Part shown: piece by piece, positions 17,011 through 26,761 of the stretch | How the letters are laid out: every line of letters starts with the position of its first letter | Position numbering within the stretch: the stretch's first letter is position 1 | Source of the DNA: an uncultured Pseudomonadota bacterium | GTDB lineage: Bacteria > Pseudomonadota > Gammaproteobacteria > Steroidobacterales > Steroidobacteraceae | Direction of reading: 5' to 3' | Length of the DNA stretch: 64,000 nt | NCBI GenBank assembly: GCA_946479515.1 | Contig: CAMLGF010000016.1 | Coordinates: 5,236 to 69,235, forward strand | Position numbers and translations under genes: made by a program | The notes under the pieces: generated by a model | Seen by the model: only the letters and a program-made list of their open reading frames with translations | Databases searched by the model: none | What the model was told of the DNA's origin: nothing

Positions 17011-18537
17011 ATGACCACTGCATCGGCCCGCAGCCTGCTGCTGACAGTTTCCATCGCGCTCCTGTCACCCGCACAGGCACTCGAGGGCGACATCGGCATT
17101 CACGATCCTTCCACCGTGACCATGGAGGCCGGCCGCTACTACACCTACGGCACCGGTGGCCTGCCCATGCTCAGCTCGGAGGACGGCTGGACCTGGCAGC
17201 GCCAGGGATCCGTGATCGCCTCCCTGCCCGGAGGCAAGCCCGGCGAAGCGACGCTCGCGCGCGGCGGCAACAACAGCTGGGCGCCGGACGTGATCCACGT
17301 CGGCGACCAGTATTTCATGTATTACTCGGCGCCCGGCACGCAGCCGAGATCCGCGATCGGCTTGCTGGTCGGCAAGACGCTCGACCCCCGCTCGCCGCAG
17401 TACGGCTGGCGCGATGCCGGCCCGGTGGTCTGGTCGGACGGCATCGAGGACAGCAATGCCATCGACCCCGGCGTCCTGCTCGATCCCACCGATGGCCGCC
17501 TGTGGCTGACCTACGGTTCGTACTTCGGCTACATCCGCCTGGTCGAGCTCGACCCGAAGACCGGGCTGCGCCGCCATCCGAATCGCGCGCCCATCGACGT
17601 CGCCATCAACTCCGAAGCCTCGGTGCCTATCTACCACGACGGTTGGTACTACCTGCTGGTCACGCACGGCTCGTGCTGCCAGGGGGCGAATTCCACCTAC
17701 AACATCCGCGTGGGCCGCTCCCGCAAGGTGACCGGGCCCTATCTCGACAACATGGGCATCGACATGGTCGAAGGCGGCGGCAAGTTGTTTGCCGGCTCGC
17801 GCGGCCGGCACGTCGGCCCCGGACATTTCGGCCTGCTCGATCTCGGCGCGGGCGTGCAGAAGTTCTCGCTGCATTACGAAGCGGACCTCGATCGCGGCGG
17901 CATCAGCGTGCTCGACATCCGCCCGCTGTTGTGGCGCGATGGCTGGCCGGTGGCCGGCGACAATCTGGTCGCAGGCACGTACACCATCGAGTCGGCGCGC
18001 ACGGGCACTGTGCTCGAGCTGGCCGTGCAAGGCTTTCCGGTGGGGGGCTTCCGCGCACGCCGTGGCGGTCCGCCGCCCGGCGGTCCGCCGCCGGGGAGCG
18101 GCCCACCGCCGCCGCCGCCGGCAGGACCACCCATCCCGGATCAGGACCCCTCGCAGGTTGCGGCCAGCTGGCCCGCGAATACCGACGTGCGCCTCGCACC
18201 GGCGATGCTGCAGGCTCAGCAGAAGTGGCTGATCGCCCCGGTGACGAATGCCGGCGGTTATCCCGGCGCGCCATATTTCCGCATCACCATCGCCGGCACC
18301 GAGCGCGCGCTGACCGCGATTGCGGGCGGTGAAGTGGCGGCGCGCCCTTACGCCGCGGCGCCGGAGCAGCTGTGGCGCATCGACCAGGTCACCGACGGCA
18401 GCTACCGCATCAGCCCGAAGGCGGTGCCCGGCACCGCGGAAATGCTCGCGTTGTCCGCCGTCGGCAGCAGCATGCCCACCCTCGCCAGGTTCGATCCGGC
18501 CAGCGACCGTCAACGCTGGCTGCTGGGAGCACCATGA
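17011..18537 (+). CDS. GH43 endo-arabinanase-type glycosidase with C-terminal accessory domain
   Basis: A 508-residue secreted enzyme. A signal peptide (residues 1-23) precedes a GH43 five-bladed propeller with all three catalytic positions: Asp 32 in IHDPS (base), Asp 152 in NAIDPG (pKa modulator) and Glu 202 in EASVP (acid). The architecture resembles alpha-L-arabinanases that cut the arabinan side chains of pectin. After residue about 340 a Gly/Pro-rich linker (around residue 350-375) leads to a C-terminal region with repeats like KWLIAPV and LWRIDQV, resembling ricin-type carbohydrate-binding domains. It begins an arabinan locus; the next gene overlaps by four bases. Confidence 0.9.
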   Translation: MTTASARSLLLTVSIALLSPAQALEGDIGIHDPSTVTMEAGRYYTYGTGGLPMLSSEDGWTWQRQGSVIASLPGGKPGEATLARGGNNSWAPDVIHVGDQYFMYYSAPGTQPRSAIGLLVGKTLDPRSPQYGWRDAGPVVWSDGIEDSNAIDPGVLLDPTDGRLWLTYGSYFGYIRLVELDPKTGLRRHPNRAPIDVAINSEASVPIYHDGWYYLLVTHGSCCQGANSTYNIRVGRSRKVTGPYLDNMGIDMVEGGGKLFAGSRGRHVGPGHFGLLDLGAGVQKFSLHYEADLDRGGISVLDIRPLLWRDGWPVAGDNLVAGTYTIESARTGTVLELAVQGFPVGGFRARRGGPPPGGPPPGSGPPPPPPAGPPIPDQDPSQVAASWPANTDVRLAPAMLQAQQKWLIAPVTNAGGYPGAPYFRITIAGTERALTAIAGGEVAARPYAAAPEQLWRIDQVTDGSYRISPKAVPGTAEMLALSAVGSSMPTLARFDPASDRQRWLLGAP

Positions 18538-19208
18538 TGAAACCCCTTTTGCCTGCCGCCTGTCTTGCCCTCGCCTTCACACTGAGCGGCGCGTACGCGC
18601 AGACGGAGGCGACCCGTCCGCCACCCGCCACGCTGGTGTCCCCGAAGGGCGCGAGTCAGCCCGTCGATGCGCGCGGGTTCATCCATCGCTGGCTGGTGCT
18701 CGAGCCCGTGAAGGTGCCGGGCCGCCTCACGGAATCCGCGGTGCAGGAGGCGCTGGCTGCCGCGCCGCTCGCCGACCCGGGCGCCAAACTACCGCGCGAC
18801 GGTGACACCGCCAACCTCGGTGGCGCCTCGCAGAACTGGCACGCGCTGGAGACGCTGAACTACAACGTGAACCTGTATCACTTCGCCTGGTCGCTCTCGA
18901 AACCCACGTCCAATGTGCTGTTCTGGGCGCTGACCACGGTGGACTCGCCCCGCGAGATGCGCGACGTGCGCCTGGCCATCGGTTCGAACGCCGCCTCGCG
19001 CTGGTGGCTCAATGGTGAGCCCGTCATCGCGCTCAACGACGACCGCCAGGCAGTGATCGACGACGGCGTGTCGCGACGCCTGACGTTGCGCAAGGGTCGC
19101 AACGTGATCCGCGCCGCCATCATCAATGGCGGCGGCGCCACGGACTTCTGCGCGCGCTTCCTCGACGAGAACGGCCGGCCCCTCCAGGGGCTCGACGTCG
19201 CGCTCTGA
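18534..19208 (+). CDS. Secreted protein of unknown function in the arabinan locus
   Basis: A 224-residue exported protein (signal peptide MMKPLLPAACLALAFTLSGAYA). I recognise no enzyme family with certainty. The second half, NVNLYHFAWSLSKPTSNVLFWALTTV with VRLAIGSNAASRWWLNGEPVI and LTLRKGRNVIRAAIINGGG, has the jelly-roll pattern in which SNAASRWWLNG is typical of domains accompanying glycosidases (acetyl-xylan esterase or GH2-like sugar-binding folds). Its ATG overlaps the TGA of the GH43 gene, and GH51 starts two bases after its stop, so it is almost certainly co-translated with the arabinan enzymes and may bind the same polymer. Confidence 0.75.
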   Translation: MMKPLLPAACLALAFTLSGAYAQTEATRPPPATLVSPKGASQPVDARGFIHRWLVLEPVKVPGRLTESAVQEALAAAPLADPGAKLPRDGDTANLGGASQNWHALETLNYNVNLYHFAWSLSKPTSNVLFWALTTVDSPREMRDVRLAIGSNAASRWWLNGEPVIALNDDRQAVIDDGVSRRLTLRKGRNVIRAAIINGGGATDFCARFLDENGRPLQGLDVAL

Positions 19209-19210
19209 GC

Positions 19211-20875
19211 ATGCGGGCAACGACGCCCGGCGCGCTGCGCCTCGCGCGAACCGCGGTGGCGGGGTTGGCCGGAGCAATCGCGCTCGTCGCAGCGCCGGCG
19301 GCGCGCGCCGCACCGGCCGCTTCGGCCGCGCCCCAGCACGCGCCCCGGAACACGACCCTGCACGCGCGCGTCACCGTGCTCGCCGATCAGCCGGGCGCGG
19401 TCATCGACCCGAATATCTACGGCCAGTTCGTCGAGCATCTGGGCCGCGGCGTGTACGAGGGCATCTGGGTGGGGCCGGATTCGCCCATCCCGAATACGCG
19501 CGGCATCCGCAACGACGTGGTGGCGGCGCTGCGCAAGGTGCGCATTCCGCTGGTGCGCTGGCCCGGTGGCTGTTTCGCCGAGCTCTACCACTGGCGTGAT
19601 GGCATCGGCCCTCGCGACAGCCGTCCGCGCGGGGTCAACACCGCCTGGGGCGACGAGATCGAGACCAACCACTTCGGCACGCACGAGTTCATGGACTTCG
19701 TCGAGCAGATAGGCGCCAGGCCGTACATCTCGGTGAACGTGGCCAGCGGCTCGCCCGGCGAAGCGCAGGCCTGGATGCAATATCTCACCGGCCCCGCGAC
19801 CTCGGGACCGGGCCAGGAGCGCGCGCGCAACGGCCGCACCGAGCCGTGGAAAATCCCCTTCATCGGCATCGGCAACGAGACCTGGGGCTGCGGCGGCAAC
19901 ATGACCGCCGAGTACTACGCCGACGTCTATCGCCAGTACGTGAGCGTGCTGCGGCCCTACGGCACGCCGATCGCATCCGATGCCAATTCCGACGATTACG
20001 AGTGGACCGAGAAACTGCTGCAGCGCGCGTTGTACCGCCATCCCGCCGACCTGCCCACCACGCTCGCCTACGTGAGCCGGCAACCGCAGATCGGCATGAT
20101 TTCCGTGCACTTCTACACGTTCGCCGGCAATGACTGGGGCAAGAAGAGCCCGGCAGTGGGCTTCACCGAGCTCGACTGGGCGCGCTCGATGGAGCGCACC
20201 TGGAAGACCGACGAGATGATCGCGCGGCATTCGGCCATCCTCGACCGCCATGACCCGAAGAAGCAGATCGGCATTTCGTTCAGCGAGTGGGGCGCGTGGT
20301 GGGCGACGGACCGGAACCGGCCCTCGAATCTCTACCAGCAGAACACGCTGCGCGACGCGGTCATCGCCGGGCTCACGCTCAATATCTTCCACAATCACGC
20401 CGAGCGCGTGCGCATGGCGAACCTCGCGCAGCTCGCCAACGTGCTGCAGTCGCTGGTGCTCACCGATGGCCAGCGCCTGCTGCTGACGCCTACCTACCAC
20501 GTGTTCGATCTGTACCAGGCACACCAGGGCGCGACACTGCTGCCCACGCGGGTCTCGGCGCCCGACTACTCCCTCGACGGCGTGACGGTGCCGTCGCTGA
20601 GCGTCAGCGCGTCGCGCCATGCGCAGGGCGCGATCACGGTGTCCCTGGTGAATCTCGACCCGATGAACGACACGAACGTGGTGCTCGATCTAGCCGGCCG
20701 GGCGGTGCGCTCGGCACGCGCGCGCGTGATCACCGCCGCCGCCATGGACGCGCGGCCGGACTTCGGCAAGCCCGACCCGCTGGCGCCGGTGGCGCTCGGC
20801 TCGCTGCGGGTGAAGAACGGCGCGCTGTCGCTGGTCGCACCGGCGAAGTCGGTGATCTCGATCGAGATCGACTGA
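19211..20875 (+). CDS. GH51 alpha-L-arabinofuranosidase
   Basis: A 554-residue exported enzyme with a long Ala-rich signal peptide (residues 1-33). The catalytic (beta/alpha)8 barrel begins at IDPNIYGQFVEHLGR and contains the acid/base Glu 223 in GIGNETWGCGG and the nucleophile Glu 359 in ISFSEWGAWW, both characteristic of GH51. The C-terminal beta domain ends in SLVAPAKSVISIEID. It releases terminal arabinofuranose from arabinan or arabinoxylan, completing the work of the GH43 enzyme two genes upstream. The start is ATG 19211, two bases after the previous stop. Confidence 0.93.
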   Translation: MRATTPGALRLARTAVAGLAGAIALVAAPAARAAPAASAAPQHAPRNTTLHARVTVLADQPGAVIDPNIYGQFVEHLGRGVYEGIWVGPDSPIPNTRGIRNDVVAALRKVRIPLVRWPGGCFAELYHWRDGIGPRDSRPRGVNTAWGDEIETNHFGTHEFMDFVEQIGARPYISVNVASGSPGEAQAWMQYLTGPATSGPGQERARNGRTEPWKIPFIGIGNETWGCGGNMTAEYYADVYRQYVSVLRPYGTPIASDANSDDYEWTEKLLQRALYRHPADLPTTLAYVSRQPQIGMISVHFYTFAGNDWGKKSPAVGFTELDWARSMERTWKTDEMIARHSAILDRHDPKKQIGISFSEWGAWWATDRNRPSNLYQQNTLRDAVIAGLTLNIFHNHAERVRMANLAQLANVLQSLVLTDGQRLLLTPTYHVFDLYQAHQGATLLPTRVSAPDYSLDGVTVPSLSVSASRHAQGAITVSLVNLDPMNDTNVVLDLAGRAVRSARARVITAAAMDARPDFGKPDPLAPVALGSLRVKNGALSLVAPAKSVISIEID

Positions 20876-20934
20876 CAGCGGCGCCCAACTCCCTGTTGAG
20901 CGCACAATATGACCCGACTTCCTCCGGAGGGGAC

Positions 20935-22398
20935 ATGAAGCACACTCGCTCGTTCGTGACCGCGGCCGTCCTCATGGCAGCCATGGCATCCCTGGCACAG
21001 GCGGCGCAGCCCTGCGCGGCGCTGAAGAAATTTTCGATGGACGAGCATCGCGTGGTGATCCGCGACGCCAAGGACATCCCGGCGAGCGCGCCCGACATGA
21101 CGCCCGCCCTGCCCGCGCATTGCCGCGTCGATGGCGTCATCGACGAGCGCACCGGTCGCGACGGCAAACCCTATGGCATCGGCTTCGCCGTGGCGCTGCC
21201 CGCGAACTGGAATGGCCGGTTTCTCTTCCAGGGTGGCGGCGGCTTGAATGGCAGCGTGCAGCCGCCGCTCGGCGCTGGCTATGCGGGCGAACGCAGCGCG
21301 CTGGCGCGCGGCTTCGCGGTGGCGAGCACGGACTCCGGACACAAGTCCACGGGCTTCGACGGCAGCTTCTTCCGCGATCAGAAGGCCGCGCTCGATTTTC
21401 TCTACCAGGCGGTGGCCGAAGTCACCGTGGTCGCCAAGAGCATCGTGAAGCAGCACTACGGCAAGCCGCAGGATCGCGCGTACTTCGTCGGCTGCTCCAC
21501 GGGCGGCCGCGAGGCCATGATCATGTCGCAGCGTTTCCCCGGCTATTACGATGGCATCGTCGCGGTCGCGCCGGCCGCCCGCACCAGCTTCTCGAATCTC
21601 GGCCTGCGCTACGCGGCCACGCAGCTCAAGCAGGCGCCGCCGCTGGGCGACGCCGAACGCAAGCTGGTCGTCGACGGCGTGCTCGAAGCCTGCGACGCGC
21701 TCGACGGCAGCAAGGATGGCTTCGTCTTCGCGCCGCAGAAATGCGAGTTCGATCCGGGGACCTTGAAGATTCCCGCCGCGACGGCCAAGGCCATCCGCGC
21801 CGTCATGCAGGGCCCACGCACCCGCGCCGGGCGGCAGGTCTACCCCGGCTATTTCTGGGACACCGGCATCGCCACCACGCAGGGATTGCCCGGCATCCTC
21901 GCGGGCCCGTTCATTCCCGAGGGACGCCCGGTCGGCGACACCATGGACGTGGACGCGGCGGCCGCCGAGGCCATGGACGCGCGCGCCATGGTGGGCGACA
22001 GCAGCGCCTGGACCAATCTCAGCACCTTCCGCGGCCACGGCGGCAAGCTGATATTCGCGCACGGCGTGAGCGACCCGTGGTTCTCGGCGCAGGAGTCGGT
22101 GCGCTACTACGAGGCACTGGGACACGACAGCACCGACGTGCCGATCGCCGACTGGAGCCGGCTGTTCCTGGTGCCGGGCATGGGCCATTGTGGCGGCGGC
22201 GCGCGCACGCTCGACCAGTTCGACCTGTTGAGCGCCGTGACCGACTGGGTGGAGTCGGGCAAGGCGCCGGACCGCGTGATCGCCACCGGCAAGTCAGCGC
22301 CCGGCGAAAGCCGGCCGCTGTGCCCGTTCCCGCAGCACGCGCAGTACGGCGGCTCGGGCGACGCGCGCGAGGCGACTAACTACATCTGCCGGGAATGA
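20935..22398 (+). CDS. Tannase/feruloyl esterase family protein
   Basis: A 487-residue secreted hydrolase with a signal peptide (residues 1-23) and an excellent ribosome-binding site (CCGGAGGGGAC before ATG). The nucleophile elbow is VGCSTGGREAM, the hallmark of the tannase family (PF07519). FVFAPQKCEFDPGTL matches the family lid, and VPGMGHCGGGART near the C-terminus supplies the His plus the conserved Cys. Cys pairs next to Ser and His form the family disulfide. It would remove ferulic or gallic acid from arabinan/xylan, fitting the GH43-GH51 locus 60 bp upstream. Confidence 0.92.
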   Translation: MKHTRSFVTAAVLMAAMASLAQAAQPCAALKKFSMDEHRVVIRDAKDIPASAPDMTPALPAHCRVDGVIDERTGRDGKPYGIGFAVALPANWNGRFLFQGGGGLNGSVQPPLGAGYAGERSALARGFAVASTDSGHKSTGFDGSFFRDQKAALDFLYQAVAEVTVVAKSIVKQHYGKPQDRAYFVGCSTGGREAMIMSQRFPGYYDGIVAVAPAARTSFSNLGLRYAATQLKQAPPLGDAERKLVVDGVLEACDALDGSKDGFVFAPQKCEFDPGTLKIPAATAKAIRAVMQGPRTRAGRQVYPGYFWDTGIATTQGLPGILAGPFIPEGRPVGDTMDVDAAAAEAMDARAMVGDSSAWTNLSTFRGHGGKLIFAHGVSDPWFSAQESVRYYEALGHDSTDVPIADWSRLFLVPGMGHCGGGARTLDQFDLLSAVTDWVESGKAPDRVIATGKSAPGESRPLCPFPQHAQYGGSGDAREATNYICRE

Positions 22399-22432
22399 CC
22401 GGGGGTCGCCGTCGCTTGCACGATGCCCGGCG

Positions 22433-23770
22433 TCACGGCGCGTTGCGCCGTAACAGACGACCGAATGCCAGCCCGCAGCCGCCGGCGACCACCGAGGCCG
22501 CGAGCACCGCGAGCTTGGCGCTCTTCAACAGCTCCTCGTCGCCGAAGGCGAGATTGGCGATGAAGATCGACATGGTGAAGCCGATGCCGCCCAACAACCC
22601 CAGCAGCAGGATGCCGCGCCAGTTCGTGCCGGCCGGCAGGACGGCGACGCCCAGCTTCACCGCCAGCCACGAGAAGCAGAAGATGCCGAGTGGTTTGCCG
22701 ACCAGCAGCGCGAGAAAGGTGCCCGTCAGCAGCGCGCCGCTACCGGTCCACTCCAGCGCGAAGCCGCCGAGGCTCACGCCCGCATTGGCCAGCGCGAACA
22801 GCGGCATGATGCCGTAGGCCACCCAGGGATGCAGGATGGCCTCGAGGCGAACCACCGGTGAGAGCATCTCCCGTTGCGCCTCGGCGAGCTTGCGAACCGG
22901 GGACACGAGCGCGGCCGAAGGGCGCTCGCTCTGTGCCACGCGCTCACTGAGTTCATCGACCGCTTCGCGCGCCTTCGCGAGCAGGGTCCTCTGGCCCTGG
23001 GGCGTGGACACGGGCGTGAGCAGCCCCAGCAGCACTCCCGCGATGGTCGGGTGGACGTGCGCCTGCAGGAGCCCGAGCCACACCACGAACCCCGCGATCG
23101 CGTAGGGAAGCACGTGACGTATGCCGAGCCGCTGCAGTCCGAGCACGCACACCAGGCCGGCGAGCGCGACCAGCAGGCCCGTCAGACCGACACCTTCGGA
23201 ATAGAACACCGCGATCACGATGATCGCGGCGATGTCGTCGGCAATGGCAATCGCCAGCAGCAGCGCCCGCAGATCGTTCGAGACCCTCGACGAGAGCAAT
23301 GCCAGCACGCCCACGGCGAACGCGATATCGGTGGCGGTCGGCACCGCCCAGCCCCGGGCCAGGTCCGTCCCGCCGTTGATGGCGAGATAGATGAGCGCCG
23401 GTACCAGGATGCCGCCCGCCGCGGCCGCGAGCGGCAGCGCCGCGAGGCGCAGGCCCGACAGCGCTCCCGAGTGGATCTCGCGCCGGATCTCGAGACCGAC
23501 CACCAGGAAGAAAACGGTCATCAGACCTTCGTTGATCCAGAAGCGCAGCGAGTGCGCCACGCTGCGGTCGGCCAACCCCAGCGAAAACGGCGTCTGCCAG
23601 AGCTTCTGGTAGGAGTCGGCCCATGGCGAATTCGCCCAGAGCAACGCGAGCAGCGCCGCGGCCAGCAGCACCAGGCCGCTGCCGGCTTCCACGCGCAGGA
23701 ATCTCTCCAGTGGCTGGATCAACGAACGAATGAGCGAAGACGGCTTCGCCGTCGTGGCGCGCGGACCCAT
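22433..23770 (-). CDS. nhaA: Na+/H+ antiporter
   Basis: A 445-residue inner-membrane protein with about twelve hydrophobic helices. The functional signature is complete: PTATDIAFAVGVLALL carries the helix IV Asp, and AIADDIAAIIVIAVF carries the paired Asp residues of helix V that bind sodium and protons. It exports Na+ or Li+ in exchange for protons and supports pH homeostasis. ATG 23770 was chosen because AAGGAG stands 7 nt before it. It lies 100 bp downstream of the GH43/MFS operon on the same strand and may be co-transcribed; sodium-coupled sugar import is one possible link. Confidence 0.93.
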   Translation of the reverse strand: MGPRATTAKPSSLIRSLIQPLERFLRVEAGSGLVLLAAALLALLWANSPWADSYQKLWQTPFSLGLADRSVAHSLRFWINEGLMTVFFLVVGLEIRREIHSGALSGLRLAALPLAAAAGGILVPALIYLAINGGTDLARGWAVPTATDIAFAVGVLALLSSRVSNDLRALLLAIAIADDIAAIIVIAVFYSEGVGLTGLLVALAGLVCVLGLQRLGIRHVLPYAIAGFVVWLGLLQAHVHPTIAGVLLGLLTPVSTPQGQRTLLAKAREAVDELSERVAQSERPSAALVSPVRKLAEAQREMLSPVVRLEAILHPWVAYGIMPLFALANAGVSLGGFALEWTGSGALLTGTFLALLVGKPLGIFCFSWLAVKLGVAVLPAGTNWRGILLLGLLGGIGFTMSIFIANLAFGDEELLKSAKLAVLAASVVAGGCGLAFGRLLRRNAP

Positions 23771-23870
23771 GGAAGCACTCCTTGTGCCTTGGCGGCCCGG
23801 CCAACGCGATCCTGCCGATGCAGCATGCATCGACACCCGGCTGCATTTCTAGCACCGCAGCTGGGTACGC

Positions 23871-25496
23871 TCAAGTCACCGCGTGCTGATATTCCCGCTC
23901 GCGGTACTCGAACCAGTCGAAGTCCGCGGGATGCGCGGTGCCCGACATGTCCTGGCAGGCGACACCAATGAAGGCGCCGGTGAAGTTGGGCGCGCCCGGG
24001 ACGGTGGCTTCGTCCGACAGGATGCTGGCGTCGAACAGCTCCGGCAGCCACGTCCAGGCGGCGTTGCCAACGCGGAACGCGAAGCGCAGGCGCTCCTGGT
24101 CCACCTCGGCGCGCAATTCGATGCGACCCGCGGGCACCGCGATCGGCGCCGTGAAGAAATCGGACTGCGGCGAATCCGGCGTGCAGGTCATCACGCGCAC
24201 GTGGCGGCCGTGCTGGTCGTCGTTCGTGACGTGCAGGTAATGGAACTTGGTCGAGTTGTAGTAGTAGATGAGGCCGGCGGCCTGCTGGAAATGCAGCGGC
24301 TCGAACTCCAGCGCCGTGCTCGCGCTGAAACAATGCGCCTGCTGGCGACGCGCGACCAGCGACTGCCGGAACACGCTGCCCAGCGACTCGCGGCCGAACA
24401 GCCGCAGATAGCCCTTGCGTGCCGTAAGGCTGAAGAGCTCCTCGGGATACGGCGAGCGCAACCATTGGAAGTCGATGGGCAGCTCGGCCGCATCGAAATC
24501 CTCGCGCACCGGCGATGCGGCGACGGGCGCGGCCGGCAGCGCGGGTGCCGGCGTCTCGAGCTCGGGCAGTCCGCTGCCGTCGAGCGTGCGCAGCCAGTCG
24601 TCCTTGCCCCAGACCATTTTCTGGATGGCCGTCTCGCGGCCGAGCACGCAACGCCCGCGATTGGGCAGCGGACGGCCGCATAGATAGACGGCGTAGGTCT
24701 CGCCCGCCTGCGTGTCGACGAAATCGCCGTGGCCGGCGCGATGCAGTGGTGCGTGCGGACGATCCCGCGCGGTGATGATGTACTTGTCGGGATGCAGCTC
24801 GTACGGACCGGTCAGCGAGCGCGAGCGCGCCATGGTCATGGCATGGCCCCAACCCGTGCCACCCTCGGCGGTGATCAGGTAGTACCAGCCGTTGCGCTTG
24901 TACAGGTGCGGCGCCTCGGTGAAACCGATGGACGTGCCCTTGAAGATGTTGTGCACCGGGCCCACGAGCTTGCGCTCCTTGGCCGAGTACTCCTGCAGCA
25001 CGATGCCGGCGAAACGGCCGCGGCCGGGACGATGATCCCAGAGCTGATTCACCAGGTACTTGCGGCCGTCGTCGTCGTGGAACAGCGAGGGATCGAAGCC
25101 GCTGCTGTTGAGATACAGCGCATCCGACCAGTCGCCGTCGATGGTCGGCGCGGTCACGAGATAGTTGTGGAAGTCGCGCAGCGACGCGCCCGACGCGCCG
25201 CCCACCGTGGTGCGGCCGTAGCGCTTCACGTCGGTGAAGATGAGCCAGAAGAGTCCGTCGGCGTGCGTGAGGCATGGCGCCCAGACGCCGCACGAATCCG
25301 GATCGCCCAGCATGTCGAGCTGCGCCGGCCGGCGCAGCGGCCGCGTGAGCAGCCGCCAGTTCACCAGATCGCGCGAATGGTGGATCTGCACGCCGGGAAA
25401 CCACTCGAACGTGGACGTGGCGATGTAGTAGTCGTCGCCCACGCGCACGATGGAGGGGTCGGGATTGAACCCCTTGAGAACGGGATTGCGGATCAT
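23871..25496 (-). CDS. GH43 beta-xylosidase/alpha-L-arabinofuranosidase
   Basis: A 541-residue enzyme without signal peptide, therefore cytoplasmic. The N-terminus NPVLKGFNPDPSIVRVGDDYYIATSTFEW, with Asp 13 as base, is diagnostic of the XynB-type GH43 subfamily; Asp 135 (FDPSLFHDD) and Glu 194 (FTEAPHLY) complete the triad. The C-terminal 200 residues (LPIDFQWLRSPYPEELFSL onward) are the concanavalin-like domain that closes the active site. It cleaves xylo-oligosaccharides to xylose after import. The ATG overlaps the transporter stop as ATGA, so import and hydrolysis are translationally coupled. Confidence 0.93.
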   Translation of the reverse strand: MIRNPVLKGFNPDPSIVRVGDDYYIATSTFEWFPGVQIHHSRDLVNWRLLTRPLRRPAQLDMLGDPDSCGVWAPCLTHADGLFWLIFTDVKRYGRTTVGGASGASLRDFHNYLVTAPTIDGDWSDALYLNSSGFDPSLFHDDDGRKYLVNQLWDHRPGRGRFAGIVLQEYSAKERKLVGPVHNIFKGTSIGFTEAPHLYKRNGWYYLITAEGGTGWGHAMTMARSRSLTGPYELHPDKYIITARDRPHAPLHRAGHGDFVDTQAGETYAVYLCGRPLPNRGRCVLGRETAIQKMVWGKDDWLRTLDGSGLPELETPAPALPAAPVAASPVREDFDAAELPIDFQWLRSPYPEELFSLTARKGYLRLFGRESLGSVFRQSLVARRQQAHCFSASTALEFEPLHFQQAAGLIYYYNSTKFHYLHVTNDDQHGRHVRVMTCTPDSPQSDFFTAPIAVPAGRIELRAEVDQERLRFAFRVGNAAWTWLPELFDASILSDEATVPGAPNFTGAFIGVACQDMSGTAHPADFDWFEYREREYQHAVT

Positions 25497-26761
25497 GCGG
25501 CGGAACCGGCCGGTGCGGCGACGCGTTCACGAACCACCGCCCAGAGCCAGATGGCCGCGAGGATGTCGAACACCGCCAGCGACACGAAGAACGGATCGTA
25601 GCCGACCACTTTCACCAGTCCGCCGATCAGCAGCGTGAACAGCAATACGCCGAGATTGCCGCACAGGCCCGCGATCCCGGCCACCGTGGCCACTTCGTTC
25701 TTGCGGAACAGGTCCGAAGACATGGTGATGACCGTTATGGACAGCGTCTGGTGCGCGAAACCTCCCAGGCACAGCAGCGCGATGGCCGCGTAGGCACTGT
25801 CTACCTTGCCCACGAAGGCCATGCCCACCATGAGCAGCGCACCCACGGTGAACGCCCAGCGGCGCGCATTGATCAGCCCGATGCCGCGCTTCTGCAGCCA
25901 CAGAGCGATTGCCGGGCCCGCGAGACAACCGACGTCGGCGGTCACGAAGGGCAGCCAGGCGAACATCGCGATCTGCTTGAGATCGAAGCCGCGTTCGTTC
26001 ATCAGGTAGAAAGGCACCCAGAACGACAGCGTTCCCCAGGTGGGATCGGCGAGCAGCCGCGGAATGGCGATGCCCCAGGTGTTGCGCTGCTTGAGCAAGG
26101 ACAGCAGCGAGGGCTTGGCGCCCGTGGCGGCGAGATGCGATTCCTGCCCGGACTCGATGTACTCGCGCTCTTGCGGCGAGAGCTTGGGGTGGTCTTTCGG
26201 CGAGTAGTAGAACTTGAACCACAGCGCCACCCACACCAGCGCCGCGATGCCGGAGATGACGAACGCCAGCCGCCAGCTGTGGAACAGGATGGCCCAGGCC
26301 ACCAGCGGCGCCGCCAGCATCGAACCGAACGAGGCGCCGATATTATAAAAGCCGCCGGCAAAGCCGCGTTCCTTCGCGGGAAACCACTCGGCCACGGCTT
26401 TCATGCCGCCCGGTTGCGCCGTGCCTTCGGCAAAGCCCATGAGGCCGCGCAGCACCGCGAGCATCTGCCAGCTGTTCGCCGCGCCGTGCAGCGCCATGAT
26501 CACGGCCCATGCCAGCGCGAACAATCCGAAACCGAGCTTGAGGCCGATGACGTCCATCACGTAGCCCGCCAACGGCTGGAACATGATGCCCGCCTGGAAG
26601 ATGCTGGTGATCCAGCCGTATTCCTTCTCGGTGATGCCCAGCTCGCCCGTGAGCGTGGGCGCCGCCACGCCCAGCGAGGCGCGCGTCAGGTAGTTGAGTA
26701 TGGTGCCGATGGTGATCAGGCTGATCATCCACCACCGCAAAGCGTATAGCCGACGGATCAT
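25493..26761 (-). CDS. MFS transporter, anion:cation/hexuronate-type
   Basis: A 422-residue inner-membrane transporter with twelve hydrophobic segments. GRxxGxKxG-like loop residues appear in VMDVIGLKLGFGLFALAW, and RGLMGFAEGTAQPGGMKAVAEWFPAKERGFA is the strongly conserved loop of the ACS/hexuronate (ExuT-like) branch. The overlap with a GH43 beta-xylosidase suggests it imports xylose, xylo-oligosaccharides or an aldouronic acid; the precise solute is inference. The frame cannot extend upstream because a stop lies seven codons before. Its own ribosome-binding site is weak, and a 10-codon frame with a strong site ends on its ATG. Confidence 0.9.
   Translation of the reverse strand: MIRRLYALRWWMISLITIGTILNYLTRASLGVAAPTLTGELGITEKEYGWITSIFQAGIMFQPLAGYVMDVIGLKLGFGLFALAWAVIMALHGAANSWQMLAVLRGLMGFAEGTAQPGGMKAVAEWFPAKERGFAGGFYNIGASFGSMLAAPLVAWAILFHSWRLAFVISGIAALVWVALWFKFYYSPKDHPKLSPQEREYIESGQESHLAATGAKPSLLSLLKQRNTWGIAIPRLLADPTWGTLSFWVPFYLMNERGFDLKQIAMFAWLPFVTADVGCLAGPAIALWLQKRGIGLINARRWAFTVGALLMVGMAFVGKVDSAYAAIALLCLGGFAHQTLSITVITMSSDLFRKNEVATVAGIAGLCGNLGVLLFTLLIGGLVKVVGYDPFFVSLAVFDILAAIWLWAVVRERVAAPAGSAA

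Noticed and set aside
18878..20620. 580-codon open frame on the minus strand over the GH51 gene
   Set aside because: Opposite strand holds all GH51 catalytic motifs; the antisense frame has none.
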